Positions 11,256-22,422 of a DNA stretch of 64,000 bases are shown here, piece by piece. Source of the stretch: Deroplatys truncata (lineage: Eukaryota; Arthropoda; Insecta; Mantodea; Mantidae); NCBI GenBank assembly GCA_030765065.1, contig CM060975.1, positions 203,150,007-203,214,006 on the forward strand, in the 5' to 3' direction. Made by a program: the position numbers and the translations under genes. The notes beneath the pieces were generated by a model that searched no databases, was not told the DNA's origin, and worked only from the letters and a program-made list of their open reading frames with translations. Position 1 is the stretch's first letter. Every line of letters starts with the position of its first letter.

Positions 11256-11792
11256 ACAACTGGCCATTCAGCATTACTAGCAGAAGAGCGTATGTTTTCT
11301 AAGGGGACTTAATTCTTGTTGATATGTTGAAAGTAAAGCCACAATCTTTCTCAGATAGCGATAAAATTGTCGATGTCAACACATTCCTTACAGACACATT
11401 CTGGTGAGAGGAAGACAGTATGTAGGCTTATTTTTTGAACAGGTTATTGTGTTATACATTACAGAAACGTATTAATTACTTTTAGGAAGATGTCAAGTTT
11501 TTGATGAAATACATATAACCATATGCTGTCAACTTCATTATGGCACTTGTTGGATCTGTTGACATTTATGAAGATGATAATGTTACAGAAAGAAGTATAT
11601 GAACTTTGTAAGGAACGCTGAGTGTAGAGGGCAGCACATTCATAACCTAGGTACTGTTTTTTGTTTCTATGTTTTCTAATAAAGTGTTATCTTTCAATAC
11701 AAATGTAATATCTGTTCATAGGAACTTCAGAAAAACTCTGGGTTTAATTTCTACATTTTTTATAAAGTAAAATATTTCAATAAAACGGTGTC
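11256..11792. other. Unassigned DNA
   Basis: AT-rich, no gene, RNA or window-internal repeat recognised. Lies between family A and a MITE. Confidence 0.3.
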
Positions 11793-12013
11793 CTGTGAGT
11801 TCAAAAACGTCCCAAGTCCACTCACTTTATATACACTTTAATTGTCAGAGAACAAACTTAAGAAATCCACAATTGCTAACAATACTAACCACATGAATGT
11901 CTATTGCCTAGAGTTAAGAAAATTTGGCTTGTACAAGTATTTTGGGGAACATTTAGTTTTTTGTCACTCCTGAAAAATTTTAGTACTGGACTTGAGACTT
12001 TTTGAAATCACTG
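11793..12013. mobile_element. Short inverted-repeat MITE
   Basis: The left end CTGTGAGTTCAAAAACGTCC and the right end, read on the other strand CAGTGATTTCAAAAAGTCTC, form an imperfect terminal inverted repeat of about 30 bp that also includes CAAGTCC on both sides. The 160-bp interior has no coding capacity. No clear target duplication was made out, so the superfamily is unknown. Confidence 0.7.
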
Positions 12014-13089
12014 TTTCAATTATCAAGCATTTATAAATATCCGTCATATAATTCTCGAGACTGCAATATTCAACAAGTGATAAACACGCGGACATGTTTC
12101 TATATTGTATATACTTTATTTATTCTAAATCAAAGAAAGTCGCACTTATTTTAGGAGAGTGTAAATAATAGCATGTCACTGTCGGAATTAACGACAGCAG
12201 AGCAAATTAGGCGGCCCTTAGTTTCCGTCAAAGATTGTTTTCATTCCATGGCGCTTGGGTGTAGTTTCAGTTGTTTTTAAAAAAGGTCTCTCTTCTCACC
12301 CCAGAAACTTCCGTCACAGTTCCTTGCCTTCAGTGTTATACAAATAGGTGAATTGCCGGCGGTTTGTCTTCAACAGCTGACTATCTTTAGTCCAGGAATA
12401 ATAATACTTTAACGTGTTCTTCTTCCCTTCATCTCTGGCGGAAAACGAGAAAAAGAAATTAGGAAAGGAAGGCATTCCAGGAACATAAAGGAAGGTCTTA
12501 AAACTCAACAAGCTGCAGTCGTAGACTGCGAACTCTTGTCTACCATTTGTCTCGTTCGTCAAACCAGCCATTTAGAAGAGGCTAGGATAACAGTTCACTG
12601 TTAAAAGGTTAGTGGAATGCAGACTTTGATTATTGCATACGCTTTGCGTTGTGTGTTTGAAAACAAAGGAAGGGAATTAGCTCCGCAGTAATCGGGAAAT
12701 GTTTGGTTCCGTTAGTAATTTCTGTGGGCTTGAACCCGCAGGAGCAAAATTACGGATTTATAACTAAATAACAACAAAATAACACAGAATATACAATTTA
12801 CTAGGTTTGAATTTTAATTCACTAAGTATAAATGGTTTATAAAGCAACAAATATATTCCAATTCTATTGAAATTGTGTTTCTTAATACGTTACGTGTGCT
12901 TCTAATTCACAAACAAATGCCGTATAATAATGTAAATAGGCAGAAACTCACGCATTGGTTGCTGCGGTGATTCAGATACATTTCGGTCACAATGTTAAAC
13001 TTTCATGGCCATCTCTGCCGAAATCTCAACAACAATATTCTTCATTTTTTCAGACTCCGTTTCATAAGGATAAAATCTGAATATATATA
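12014..13089. other. Unassigned DNA with one small open frame
   Basis: The part at 12160-12720 is less AT-rich and contains an 85-codon minus-strand frame (12314-12571) that starts MAGLTNETNGRQEF with a good start context (AAATGG). It has no recognisable domain, signal peptide or paralogue here. It may be chance, or an exon of an unknown gene. The remainder is featureless. Confidence 0.25.
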
Positions 13090-13447
13090 CAGGGTGGACC
13101 ATTTAAGTTGACATTGTACAATATCTACAAAACTAAGCGTTGTAGAAAGAAATGTCTTTAACAAAGTTGCTTGATATTGTGGGGGAAAATAAATGTCATT
13201 AGTCGTGTTTTATTTGAAGGACGTTATGATGATTATTTTAGGGCCAATTTAATTTTTTAAAATGGGAAACTACAATTAGGTTCAAATTAAATTGACCCTA
13301 AAATGACCATGACAAATCCTACAAAGAAAACACGCCTAATAGCATTTACTTTCCCCCATGGTATCAACAACTTTTATCAAAGGTATTTCTTTCCACAAGC
13401 CTAATTTTGGGGATATTTTACAGTCTCAACTAAAGTTGTCCACTCTG
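13090..13447. mobile_element. Foldback mariner-type MITE
   Basis: The element is nearly palindromic along its whole 358 bp: left end CAGGGTGGACCATTTAAGTT, right end (reverse strand) CAGAGTGGACAACTTTAGTT, and matching blocks inward (AAACTAAGCGTTGTAGAAAG against its complement). It is flanked by TA on both sides, the target of the Tc1/mariner superfamily. A half copy lies at 31.6 kb. It would fold into a long hairpin if transcribed, a plausible source of small RNAs. Confidence 0.88.
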
Positions 13448-14011
13448 TATATGGAGATAAAAAAATCACTGACCTGAACATAACAAAGCAACGTGACTTA
13501 GAGAAAGTAAAACTTTAATAATAAGAAAATCCTTAAGAATAAACTATTGTAGCTCACTTAACAATAGCTCATTTTTACTATTTCTGCCAACGGTGACAAT
13601 ACAAATAATTCCCATCGTCGTTGCTCGCGCGGGATAGTCACTTCGCAATTTTTACCATTCCATATGCGCGGTGCAAGTCGAAGTAAAACAAGGAATTAAA
13701 TAATACTGCTGATTACAGGAAGGTACTCGGGTCACGTGGCTCCTAAGTTCAAAGAGCTTGAAGGGAACGAAAAAAATACTTTCGTGCCGACTATGGGTCC
13801 GCGTGCTACTACTGCAGGGTTAAAAGCGCATTGCCTCAAGTAATGGAAAATTCATACGTAGAAGAATGTATTGCTATACAAACTACATATTTTAATGAGT
13901 TGTACACTTTTGCTGTTGTGGGACTGTATCTCTATTTTGCACTTACCTAGATAAAATTCACTGAAAATTAAATTGACTTCATAGGCTTTTCCCAGAAAGT
14001 TCACGACATAG
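13448..14011. other. Unassigned DNA
   Basis: No gene recognised. A GC-richer patch at about 13600-13850 includes GCTCGCGCGGG and GGTCCGCGTGC but no open frame of note. Confidence 0.3.
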
Positions 14012-14270
14012 GTGGCCGAGCTTGTTAAAGCATGGACTCTAGAGCAGGAGTTCCGTGGTTCAAATCCCACCAGAACCGCTCCACTGACAGTTATTTCCAG
14101 GTTTTCCTAAGTCCTTATAACTGGCTCCTGCCAGAAAGGTACCCTAGAAACGTTTCCTTTATAAATGTCCTTTCCCAATTATCATTTAATTTCATGTACC
14201 ACCACCACCACGGCTTATGGTGTCGTTTGCAGCAACAACTGGTGTTAAACACTACTAAAAACCGAAATTT
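14012..14270 (+). mobile_element. SINE with a tRNA-Leu-like head
   Basis: GGTGGCCGAGCTTGTTAAAGC provides the A box and GTGGTTCAAATCCCACC the B box with its T-stem, as in a class II tRNA. A non-tRNA body follows (CCAGGTTTTCC, then an ACCACCACCACCAC run). The anticodon arm is degenerate, so this is not a functional tRNA gene. The 3' limit is approximate. Confidence 0.7.
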
Positions 14271-14394
14271 AATATACCTACACATCTTGTTTGGAATCCA
14301 AATATTTTAAGTATGCAATATTTTAACCAAAATTGTTAAATATTTTGTGGAACTAAAATATAATTATTTTTCTCTATATAAAGGCTTATTTGCA

Positions 14395-14545
14395 GAGGTT
14401 CACACACTTACACATACACACACAAAATTCCCAGGGGACCCCAAACAAGTAATTCTATCGAAATCTCAATATCAAATACTTTTGGTGAAATACAATAACT
14501 CTACTGCCTACCTTAGCTTAGGCAGAATACGTAATAGGTTCAGAT
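14395..14545 (+). mobile_element. Degenerate family A 3' end
   Basis: A short CA run, GGGGACCCCAAACAAGTA, GAAATCTCAATATCAAATAC and GGTGAAATACAATAAC match in order the 3' part of family A. The terminal AGAGAAAGTA is not recognisable. Confidence 0.55.
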
Positions 14546-14639
14546 TCAAGTCTAATTCTAAGATTAATCTTTAAGGCTTTTCACACACGTGAAAGCTTAA
14601 GTGTTCAGGTTCATAGATTGATAAATTGATAAATCCTTG

Positions 14640-14781
14640 AATTATCTTATTAAAGGATAGGTATATGGTGCATGTTATGCTACATTGAAATTGGGGAGGC
14701 GCATATCTGAAGAATTCAGAACAACAAAAGGTTTGAGACAGAGTTGTGGCACATCCCCTACGCTATTTAAAATATATTTAC
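14640..14781 (+). pseudogene. LINE reverse transcriptase fragment
   Basis: One frame reads KLGRRISEEFRTTKGLRQSC followed by GTSPTLFKIYL, matching the GLRQGCxLSPTLFNIYL region of non-LTR reverse transcriptases (the fingers/palm segment before the catalytic YxDD). It is about 45 codons, has a stop upstream, and is cut off exactly where a reversed family-A fragment begins. The catalytic residues are absent. Confidence 0.75.
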
Positions 14782-14784
14782 AGC

Positions 14785-14995
14785 GTTATGAACACTATAA
14801 CTCCAAAACTAAAAGTTGGATAAATATCAAACTTGATATTAAGTTCAGTATCTTCCAAAGATGCGACATGAAGTTTTTCAAGAAAATTCCCCCACTCCAA
14901 ACCACCTTTACATAGCACACATTTCGAATTTTTTTCTCAAAAATTACTAACAAAAATTACTAAATTGATTAAAATCCTAAATGTTAAAGACCTTC
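14785..14995 (-). mobile_element. Family A internal fragment, reversed
   Basis: The complement of this segment matches the middle of family A (TTTGGAAGATACTGAACTT, CTTCATGTCGCATC). It is immediately followed by a forward family-A piece, giving a fused inverted pair. Confidence 0.75.
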
Positions 14996-14998
14996 TTG

Positions 14999-15404
14999 AT
15001 ATCTTAAACATACGATATTTTAATCAAAATCGTTAGAGCCATTTTTGAGAAAATTAAAATTTTCGAAAAATGTTCCACGTAAAGGGTAATCTGGGGAAGG
15101 GGGGATTTTCTTGAAAACCTTCGTGTCGCATCTCTGGAAGATACTGAACCTTAATACCAAGTTTTGGAGTTTATCCGACTGATCGTTTCTGAGTTATGCT
15201 GTTCACAGACAGACACACACACACACACACAGACACACACACACACACACAGACACACACACACACACACGGACATGTTTCTAAAAATGTTTTTTTTTTG
15301 GTTTCAGGAGGTCTCAAAACATATATTTCCGGTGAAATGTCGGTATCGAATTTTTGGGTGGAATACAATACTTCCCCTACTTACTATACGTAGTAGAGAA
15401 AGTA
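14999..15404 (+). mobile_element. Family A 3' half with long CA tract
   Basis: The copy begins at AAACATACGATATTTTAATC and runs to the terminal stem-loop CTACTTACTATACGTAGTAG and AGAAAGTA. The CA tract is enlarged (15207-15270). Another family-A copy starts 7 bp later in the same orientation, so the two form a tandem pair. Confidence 0.88.
15207..15270. repeat. (CA)n microsatellite inside family A
   Basis: Three runs of CA broken by single AGAC interruptions, 64 bp in all. It occupies the fixed microsatellite position of family A, right after GCTGTTCACAGA and before GGACATGTTTC. Confidence 0.95.
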
Positions 15405-15411
15405 AAAAATT

Positions 15412-16006
15412 ATTAACGAATTTGAGAAAAAGTATAAGTATTGGAAAATTTAAGGGAATAACAAGCAATATCTCGAAAATGGTTCACTCAACAACAAAAT
15501 GTATATGACATAAATTGTGTATTTTAACGCGATCGGCATTATTTGTGTAGTAAAATTTTGTCTATCTCATATGGTTTACCAGTTATGCAAAAGTCGTTCA
15601 CAATGAAGAATACTTTTGGAGACACTCCAAGAAAATTGGAGATATACATTTTATTTGTCATGAAAGTATCTTAAATATACGAGATTTTAATCAAAATCAT
15701 TAGAGCCATTTTTGAGGAAATTAAAATTTTCGAAAAATGTTCCATGTAAAGGGTAATCTGGGGTAGGGGGATTTTCTTGAGTACCTTCGTGTCGCATCTC
15801 TGGAAGATACTGAAACTAAATACCAAGTTTGGTGTTTATCCGATTGTTCGTTTCTGAGTTATGCTGTTTACAGACACACACGGACATGTTTCCAAAAATT
15901 GTTTTATTTTGGATTCAGGGGGTCTCAAAACATGTATTTCTGTGAAATATCAGTATTGAATTTTTGGGTGGAATACAATACTTCCCGTACTTACTATACG
16001 TAGTAT
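15412..16006 (+). mobile_element. Family A copy, 5'-truncated
   Basis: Starts inside the element at AACGAATTTGAGAAAAAG and ends in a degenerate terminus (TACGTAGTATAGGTAG). The CA tract is short here. It abuts a reversed 5' half of the same family on its right. Confidence 0.85.
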
Positions 16007-16440
16007 AGGTAGTTTATTTCAAATAACCTTTTCTTTTTAGTAGTATAAGCCACTTCCAAGCTATCCATTATTGACGGTTCGAATTGTTCAATACTTGTTC
16101 ATTCTTTAAAGTCCTGTCGACATTCAGTTGGAGATATCCAGAATTAATGGTTCGAATTGTTGAATACTTAAGTCATTCTTTTAAAACCCTTTCGATATTC
16201 AGATGTTTGTTTTCGATTGAATGGAAACGGTATGGAATTTTAAGGGCAGTGTATAGCGCCATGTGACTATCGCTGTTCTCTTTGAATCTATAACGAAACG
16301 TATACTGTAGCTATTTCTGCAAAGGTTAATTTGGATTAAAATGTAGTAGACAGAAAAATAATCCTTAGTAAGAATAGTTTGTATACACACGAATAAACAA
16401 TAGAGGGTAGAGAAAGTCAGGTGAACTGTATCACATTAGG
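16007..16440 (-). mobile_element. Family A 5' half, subfamily II, reversed
   Basis: The complement of the right edge reads CTGACTTTCTCTACCCTCTA, the subfamily II 5' end. It contains an internal duplication of about 75 bp (two versions of GGTTCGAATTGTT...CATTC...). Together with the forward 3' half at 15412-16006 it makes a fused, strand-switched copy. Confidence 0.8.
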
Positions 16441-17606
16441 TATTTTTTTCAGGCTAGTTGTGTTTAGCTGATGCGTTTTATTCATCTTTCCAATAATGTA
16501 TATTTTAATAACATTTTAAAGATCCTGAAATTTTTGCAGCATCAAATGTACCTCAAGAATTGATTTGCGCTTTTTAGTTCATTATTTCGTATTTAGCAAT
16601 GATTTATTGTTATATATGTGTTTATCAGCTCATTAGAAATCAGCTTTTTGAATAGTTTCATTCATTATTGATTACTTAAATTGTCATGTGTTAAATGTTT
16701 ACTGCTACTTCTTTGTAAAGTTTTACCGACAGATATCCATATATTTTATTTCATGATCCCTGAAGTCAATGACAAATTTCTAAATTAGTGTCTTCAGTAT
16801 ACTTTATATACTTCTTAAAAATTATTTTATTTATATAACTCGGTTTAACTTCTGGTTATATCGGGGTTATGTTGTCCTTCTGTTTTAACTGTTTCATTTC
16901 TATAGCCCCCTTTAACTTCTATGGTAATATCGGCGGTTTTTATTTGAGAAGAAACTCGTTAAGGTATACTGGGACTGAGTTTTTAGGTGAAAATGATAAA
17001 ATTTTCGATTTTTAATTATATTATATAAATATTCTATACACCTGTGAATTATTTCGGCCAAACATTTTTCACGATCCACCATTTTTAAAAGCTCAGCGAC
17101 ATGTTCCAATCACCCATGCGCTCCCTTTTTACCTGTCCACTTCACCTTTCTGAATTTATTTTTTAGTTTTAAATTTTTGCGGATGAAATTTGCATAAATA
17201 ATCTTAAATGTGCTGTCTAAAGATTCAAAATGCATTTTATGGTTACTTTAGTCATTGGCTCACACATAAATTAATTTATACTGAAGTACAAGGAAAATTT
17301 TAGTACCAACAAGTTAATAAAATCAAAACCTATTTCTCTACAGGTACTAACATCAACTTCAATTAAGTACTTAAATTTATTTTCACTATACTAAAGTATC
17401 AGAAAATATTAGTATCATACTTCTCTAATAAATGTGAATGCGCAAGGCAGCCATATAAAGTTTGCATTTTTTTCACAAATTAAAAATATTTAATTGTATT
17501 ATTTGAGAAACTATTTGAGCTAGAACTTTCAGCTTCTGCACAGTCGTTTTTTATTTACTCATATTAGGTATGGCGGTTGTATAGTAAATGGTTTTAAAAT
17601 TAAAAA
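16441..17606. other. Unassigned AT-rich DNA
   Basis: No gene recognised. A short echo (TTTAACTTCTGGTTATATCGG and TTTAACTTCTATGGTAATATCGG) occurs at about 16848 and 16911. GGTATACTGGGACTGAG at about 16963 recurs inverted near 18585, suggesting a scrap of a further repeat family. Confidence 0.3.
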
Positions 17607-17607
17607 A

Positions 17608-18571
17608 TCTGATGTGTTACACTTGCATGACTTTCTCTACTCTTGTACAAACTATTTTTACAAACTCTTATTCTCCATCTACTGCATATTAATCGAGATA
17701 AACATTTGCAGAAACGATCTTTTGACATGCAAAGAGAATTACGTTTTATACATAGCGACCAGTTCTAAAAATATTTGACTTTCGCTTAAGGCGTACTATG
17801 TTCCCCTTGTTTAGTATTTGCAAGGGCAATATAGAAATACAGTAGCCTTTAAGAATTGACACATCCCTTAATAGCTGGTTGCTATGTGCAGCTCCATTCT
17901 CTTTGCTACAGATTAATACTCTTTGCATATATAAGACAAAAAAAAATGAATAATGAATTCCCATTTGAGAAAATAAGTATTCAAAAATTTAAGGGAATAA
18001 CAAGCAATATCTCGAAAATGGTTCACTCAACAAAAAAAATGTATATGACATAAATTGTGTATTTTAACGGGCTCTACATTTTTTGTGCAGTAAAATTTTG
18101 TCTATCTCTTATGGTTTACCAGTTATGCAAAAGTCGTTCACAATGAAGAATACTTTTGGAGACATTCCCAGAAAATTCTAGGCATACATTTCATTTGTCA
18201 TGAAAATATCTTAAACATATGATATTTTAATCAAAATCGTTCTAGCCATTTTTGAGAAACTTAAAATTTTCGAAAAATGTTCCATGTAAGGGGTAATCTG
18301 GGGTGGAGGGATTTTCTTGAAAACCTTCGTGTTGCATCTATGGAACATACTATACCTAAATACCAACTTTGGTGTTTATCCAACTGTTCGTTTCTGAGTT
18401 ATGCTGTTCACAGACACACACACACACACACACACACACGGACATGTTTCCAAAAATGCTTTATATGCATTCAGTGCACCTCAAAACATGTATTTCCTGT
18501 GAAATCTCGGTATCGAATTTTTGGGTGGAATACAATACTTCCCTTACTTACTGTACGTAGTAGAGAAAGTA
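17608..18571 (+). mobile_element. Family A copy, full length, subfamily I
   Basis: A near-complete copy of 964 bp: TCTGATGTGTTACACTTGCA at the start, stem-loop CTTACTTACTGTACGTAGTAG and AGAAAGTA at the end, CA tract at about 18414-18440. Useful as the subfamily I reference. The frame MFHVRGNLGWRDFLENLR is open here through the CA tract and beyond. Confidence 0.92.
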
Positions 18572-20889
18572 AAAAAGAATTGAAAATTCAGTCCCAGTAT
18601 CCCTTAAAAGTAGGTTCTTTAACGTTAGGTTTTAATCAATTCTTAGTGGAAACAACTTCACACTTACTCCTACCTGCATATTTTCGAACACTGTGGAGGA
18701 TAGGAAATGATTCTAACTAAAGAAAAATTCCCTGCCCTCGCCAGGAATATAAAATGTCCGCGTAATTAATAGTTTATAAACCAAAACGTTGTTTCTCCTA
18801 TAGAAAAAGTGTTTAAGAAACAAAATATTTATCTGATGAAGTGTGCTACTTTGAGCTGTCTGTATACAAGACCTAACGTCCCACTGGATATTATGCCTTG
18901 TCTTAATCAAGAACATCAAGCGACGGAATAAAGCAATAAAGCTGAAGCGTTCTACAAGCGTTTGACTGAGAGACAAGGAAAATTATGTTCCATAGCTAAG
19001 GGAGAGATCCAAGAGGAAGAAAAGAGGAAGAAGGAAACGCAGAGGAATAGTAGGTACGTGAGTGTATCGTATATAAACGTAGCTGGAATAATTTCACAAA
19101 TTATCCCACATTTGCCCCCTTGAATATGCCCTTAATGATTGGGCGCTCGAGAATACGATAGAGTTGGCAGAGGGCTTCCAGTTGATGCTCATTTGCAAAT
19201 GACTTCATCTTCTCTCTCTCTCATTCTGCTTTCCTCATCAATTGCAAGCAATTTTCATATTGAAGCTACCCATCCATCCTTGCGCTGAAATCCCTTCGCC
19301 CCAGCGAAAGTTGCCTCCAACTGGGGTACAATAATACGCGATGCTTGCTAACTTCTCGGCCTGTATGTAGTTATCCGATGAATGCCGGAGTAGCGAACTG
19401 TCTACCCTTCCTTGCTTCCGACAAATTTAACCATCAGATTCAGTCCAATATCGCCATCCTTGCTTCTCTTCCTTCGCCATGAAAAACGGATAGAGGCACA
19501 GCCAACTTTAAACTTCCTATAATACAATATCTACGACGCGTCGTACTCGTCTGATGCACTTTTAAAGGGACAAGGTACTCTGAAATGGTAAAAAATCACA
19601 TGTTTTGTTTTAGACACTAATAAAATCTCTATTATTTCCAGTTTAAGAAAATATATCCTTTTGGGGGGTTAAGAGGTTTTTAAGACATTTAAATACTATT
19701 TAAATGCTAGTCTGCATTCCTTTAAAGCAATATAGAAATACAACGCACCTTTTTAGAATATTTTTGTTTCTTTCAACAACGAACGACTATATCATGCCCA
19801 GTAAGCAGTTCAGCAATTAACAAAAGAGGCCAGGACCAAGAGAAGGCAATCAGAAAAGCTGAAGCAATCCAGGAATGAAGGTGTATATGATTATGACCCT
19901 GGAATGTACTAAGTGTGTGAGAATTTTAATGTTCAAACTTTAAATTCAGTTTTCTCAAAACAACATTTATGGATGCTTATGTACATTTTTCTCAGAAATT
20001 ATGAGAGGTAGAGAGCTGAAATTTTTAGAACATGTATACAGCACATAGTTAAATTTTCTGAACCACGATCATAGTTTTATAATGTATATTAGTGATATTA
20101 AGATAGCAACAAAATTGCAAATTTCCACATTTTTATTTTTTGACTTTGCAAATAATTGTTTTTAATTTTACAGTCAACTGATATACATAAATAAATAATT
20201 GAGGTTCAGAAGATAGTTGATTATATTAAGAAAAAGCGTGCAAAAGTGTGATTCTGTATTGGAAGTAGTATCAGATAAAAAGGTTCATGAATTCACATGT
20301 TTTAAGAGTAAATTACATAAGTTATCAATGCAAACAACCACTTGAAATAATTTCTATGAATTATTCTTAAGAACTTTAAAAACGCTTAAGGTGTAATTTT
20401 CATGTGTTCAGACTACCTTGTCCTCTATGTGCTTTTAAAAGAACTGGAGCAGTTTTGTAGGGATCAATTTTTTGAAGGAGGATCTATTAGGCAAACATTT
20501 CGTTTTCAGCATTCGCATAGGTATACTTTATTGCTAAGGCAATGTATATGTGAAAATCCAAAGGTCTACAGTTTTCTTCAGATTGCTTTGACATTTTTTA
20601 TCATACACGCAGAACACAAAACAGAGTACACAAACCATTTAAACGATTCATAATTAATCACCTTTTGATATGGTAAAATGAAATTCTTCCCGACCCTACG
20701 GTTTACCCTATGGCTACCAAACTTTTAATTTGAGCTTAGTACAGAAGCATAAAGGAATGTTTGTGCATGCATTTCTTAGTTTTAATTAGTTTAAGACAAA
20801 AAATGTTTGCATACATGTTATTGAATGGTTGAAAATGTTCAATGTCAGTTGTGTAGAATAATTAATTTCAGCTGAACTGTTTAGTATTT
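18572..20889. other. Unassigned DNA, partly non-repetitive
   Basis: The part at 19000-19560 has balanced composition, no open frame and no window-internal repeat; it includes the perfect palindrome TCATTTGCAAATGA (19189-19202). From 19560 to 20700 the sequence is AT-rich; phrases such as AGAAATTATGAGAGGTAGAG suggest an old transposon, but I cannot assign it. No gene recognised. Confidence 0.3.
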
Positions 20890-21742
20890 TTATTCTCACC
20901 ACCACGTACCTAGTAGGTAGAGAAGGTATTGCATTCCATCGAAATACTCGATTCCGGGATTTCACCGGAAATCCATATTTTAAGGCCCTCTGAATCCAAA
21001 AAGGTATTTTTAGAAAGACGTCCGTGCGTGTGTGTATGAGTGTGTTTATCCCAGCATAGCTCAAAAACGAAAAGTCGGATAAATACCAAACTTGGTATTT
21101 GAGTTTAGTATCTTCCAAGAATGCAAGCTGAAGACTTTTTTAAAAAATCCTCCCACCCTAACTATCCTTTACATGGAACACTTTTCGAAATATTTTATTT
21201 TCTAAAAAATGACTAAGAGTTTTATTAAAATTCCACGTATTAAAGAAATTTACATGAAAAATAAAACGTATATCTTGAATTTTCTGTGTATTCCACTTCA
21301 TTCGGAAGGAATTTTTATAATCTTGTATAACTGGTAAACTTTAAGCAATAGACGAAAACGTACTACACAAAATGTAGATATCTTTAAAACACACAATTAA
21401 CTTCAAATAAATTTTTGTGGCATCAACCGTTTCCGAGATATCCTTTATTAATGGCTCTAAATGTCAATACTTTCGCCATTCCTTTCATGTCCTTTCGATA
21501 TTCAGTTTTTTCCTGCGATTGCGCGCAAAGAGAATGACTTTTTAAAGCCAGAGTATAGCGTCTAAAACATTTGATTATTCCCTTTGTATCTATAACGAAA
21601 TGTGCAATGTAGCTATTTCTTGGAAAGGTTTATCTCCATTAAAATGTAGTAGGTAGGAGAATAAACTTTCGTAAGAATAATTTACATACCCACAAATATG
21701 CAACATAGGATATAGAAAGTCATGTGAGTGTAAAGCATCGGA
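20890..21742 (-). mobile_element. Family A copy, reversed
   Basis: The left edge (CCACGTACCTAGTAGGTAG) is the 3' stem-loop and the right edge (AAAGTCATGTGAGTG...GGATTTTT) the 5' end. The simple-repeat site is a degenerate GT tract after CGTCCGTGCG. About 850 bp, nearly full length. Confidence 0.88.
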
Positions 21743-22182
21743 TTTTTAATTAGTACACAACAATTTTTAAAGCTTTTATTCCTAAATCTCTTCTAACAAT
21801 GTAAAGTTATTAAGTTATAAACTGTGGTCAAAGGAGCATTTTAAATAGTGAGAAATGCTCCAAGCACAGAACCTTAAACAATCATTTCTGGCTTTAAAAA
21901 TCTTTATTCAAAAGTCAATTATATAGTATGATAGTATGAAAATACAGGTACGTGTAATAAAAACGAAAGAATGCAAAATTGTCATATTTGTTTTACCAAA
22001 AATACACAGATACTTTGCCTTAACATAATGGCCTTTATGTGATCTGGGGGTCTTGTTTCCTGGGTTGTTATTAAAATCATGATGTCCTAGATCCCTTCGT
22101 GCTGACTAGAACGTAAAGATTTAGATGTCCTAATGCTTGCTTTTATTTGTATTAAATACAATATTATGTATACATCACAGAG
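21743..22182. other. Unassigned AT-rich DNA
   Basis: No gene, RNA or repeat recognised. Confidence 0.3.
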
Positions 22183-22320
22183 GCCCCTAATATTATAAAA
22201 ATCTATTGACACACACACACACACACAATTTTCTCCACCCATTACAACCTCACAATAATGTTTATTATACCTACAACTACTAAAAGTGGAGTTTTATTTT
22301 GCGTGTGTCAATCTAGGGGC
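22183..22320. mobile_element. Small foldback element
   Basis: The left end GCCCCTA...ATTGACACACAC and the right end, read in reverse GCCCCTAGATTGACACACGC, are inverted copies; the left arm carries a 15-bp insert. The interior is about 80 bp. An A18 run follows at once (22321-22338). Likely a MITE, but the superfamily is not clear. Confidence 0.5.
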
Positions 22321-22422
22321 AAAAAAAAAAAAAAAAAACTTTAAACATGTTAAAATGAGAATGTTTATTTGAAATCTCTATGGCATCCAGTTTCTTAATC
22401 ACGAACTTCCTTTAATTTTGTC

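Noticed and set aside
14012..14085. Functional tRNA-Leu gene
   Set aside because: A and B boxes are present but the acceptor and anticodon arms do not form a proper tRNA, and a SINE body follows.
15171..15393. Frames with long (CV)n or (HT)n runs
   Set aside because: Translations of the CA/GT tract of family A.
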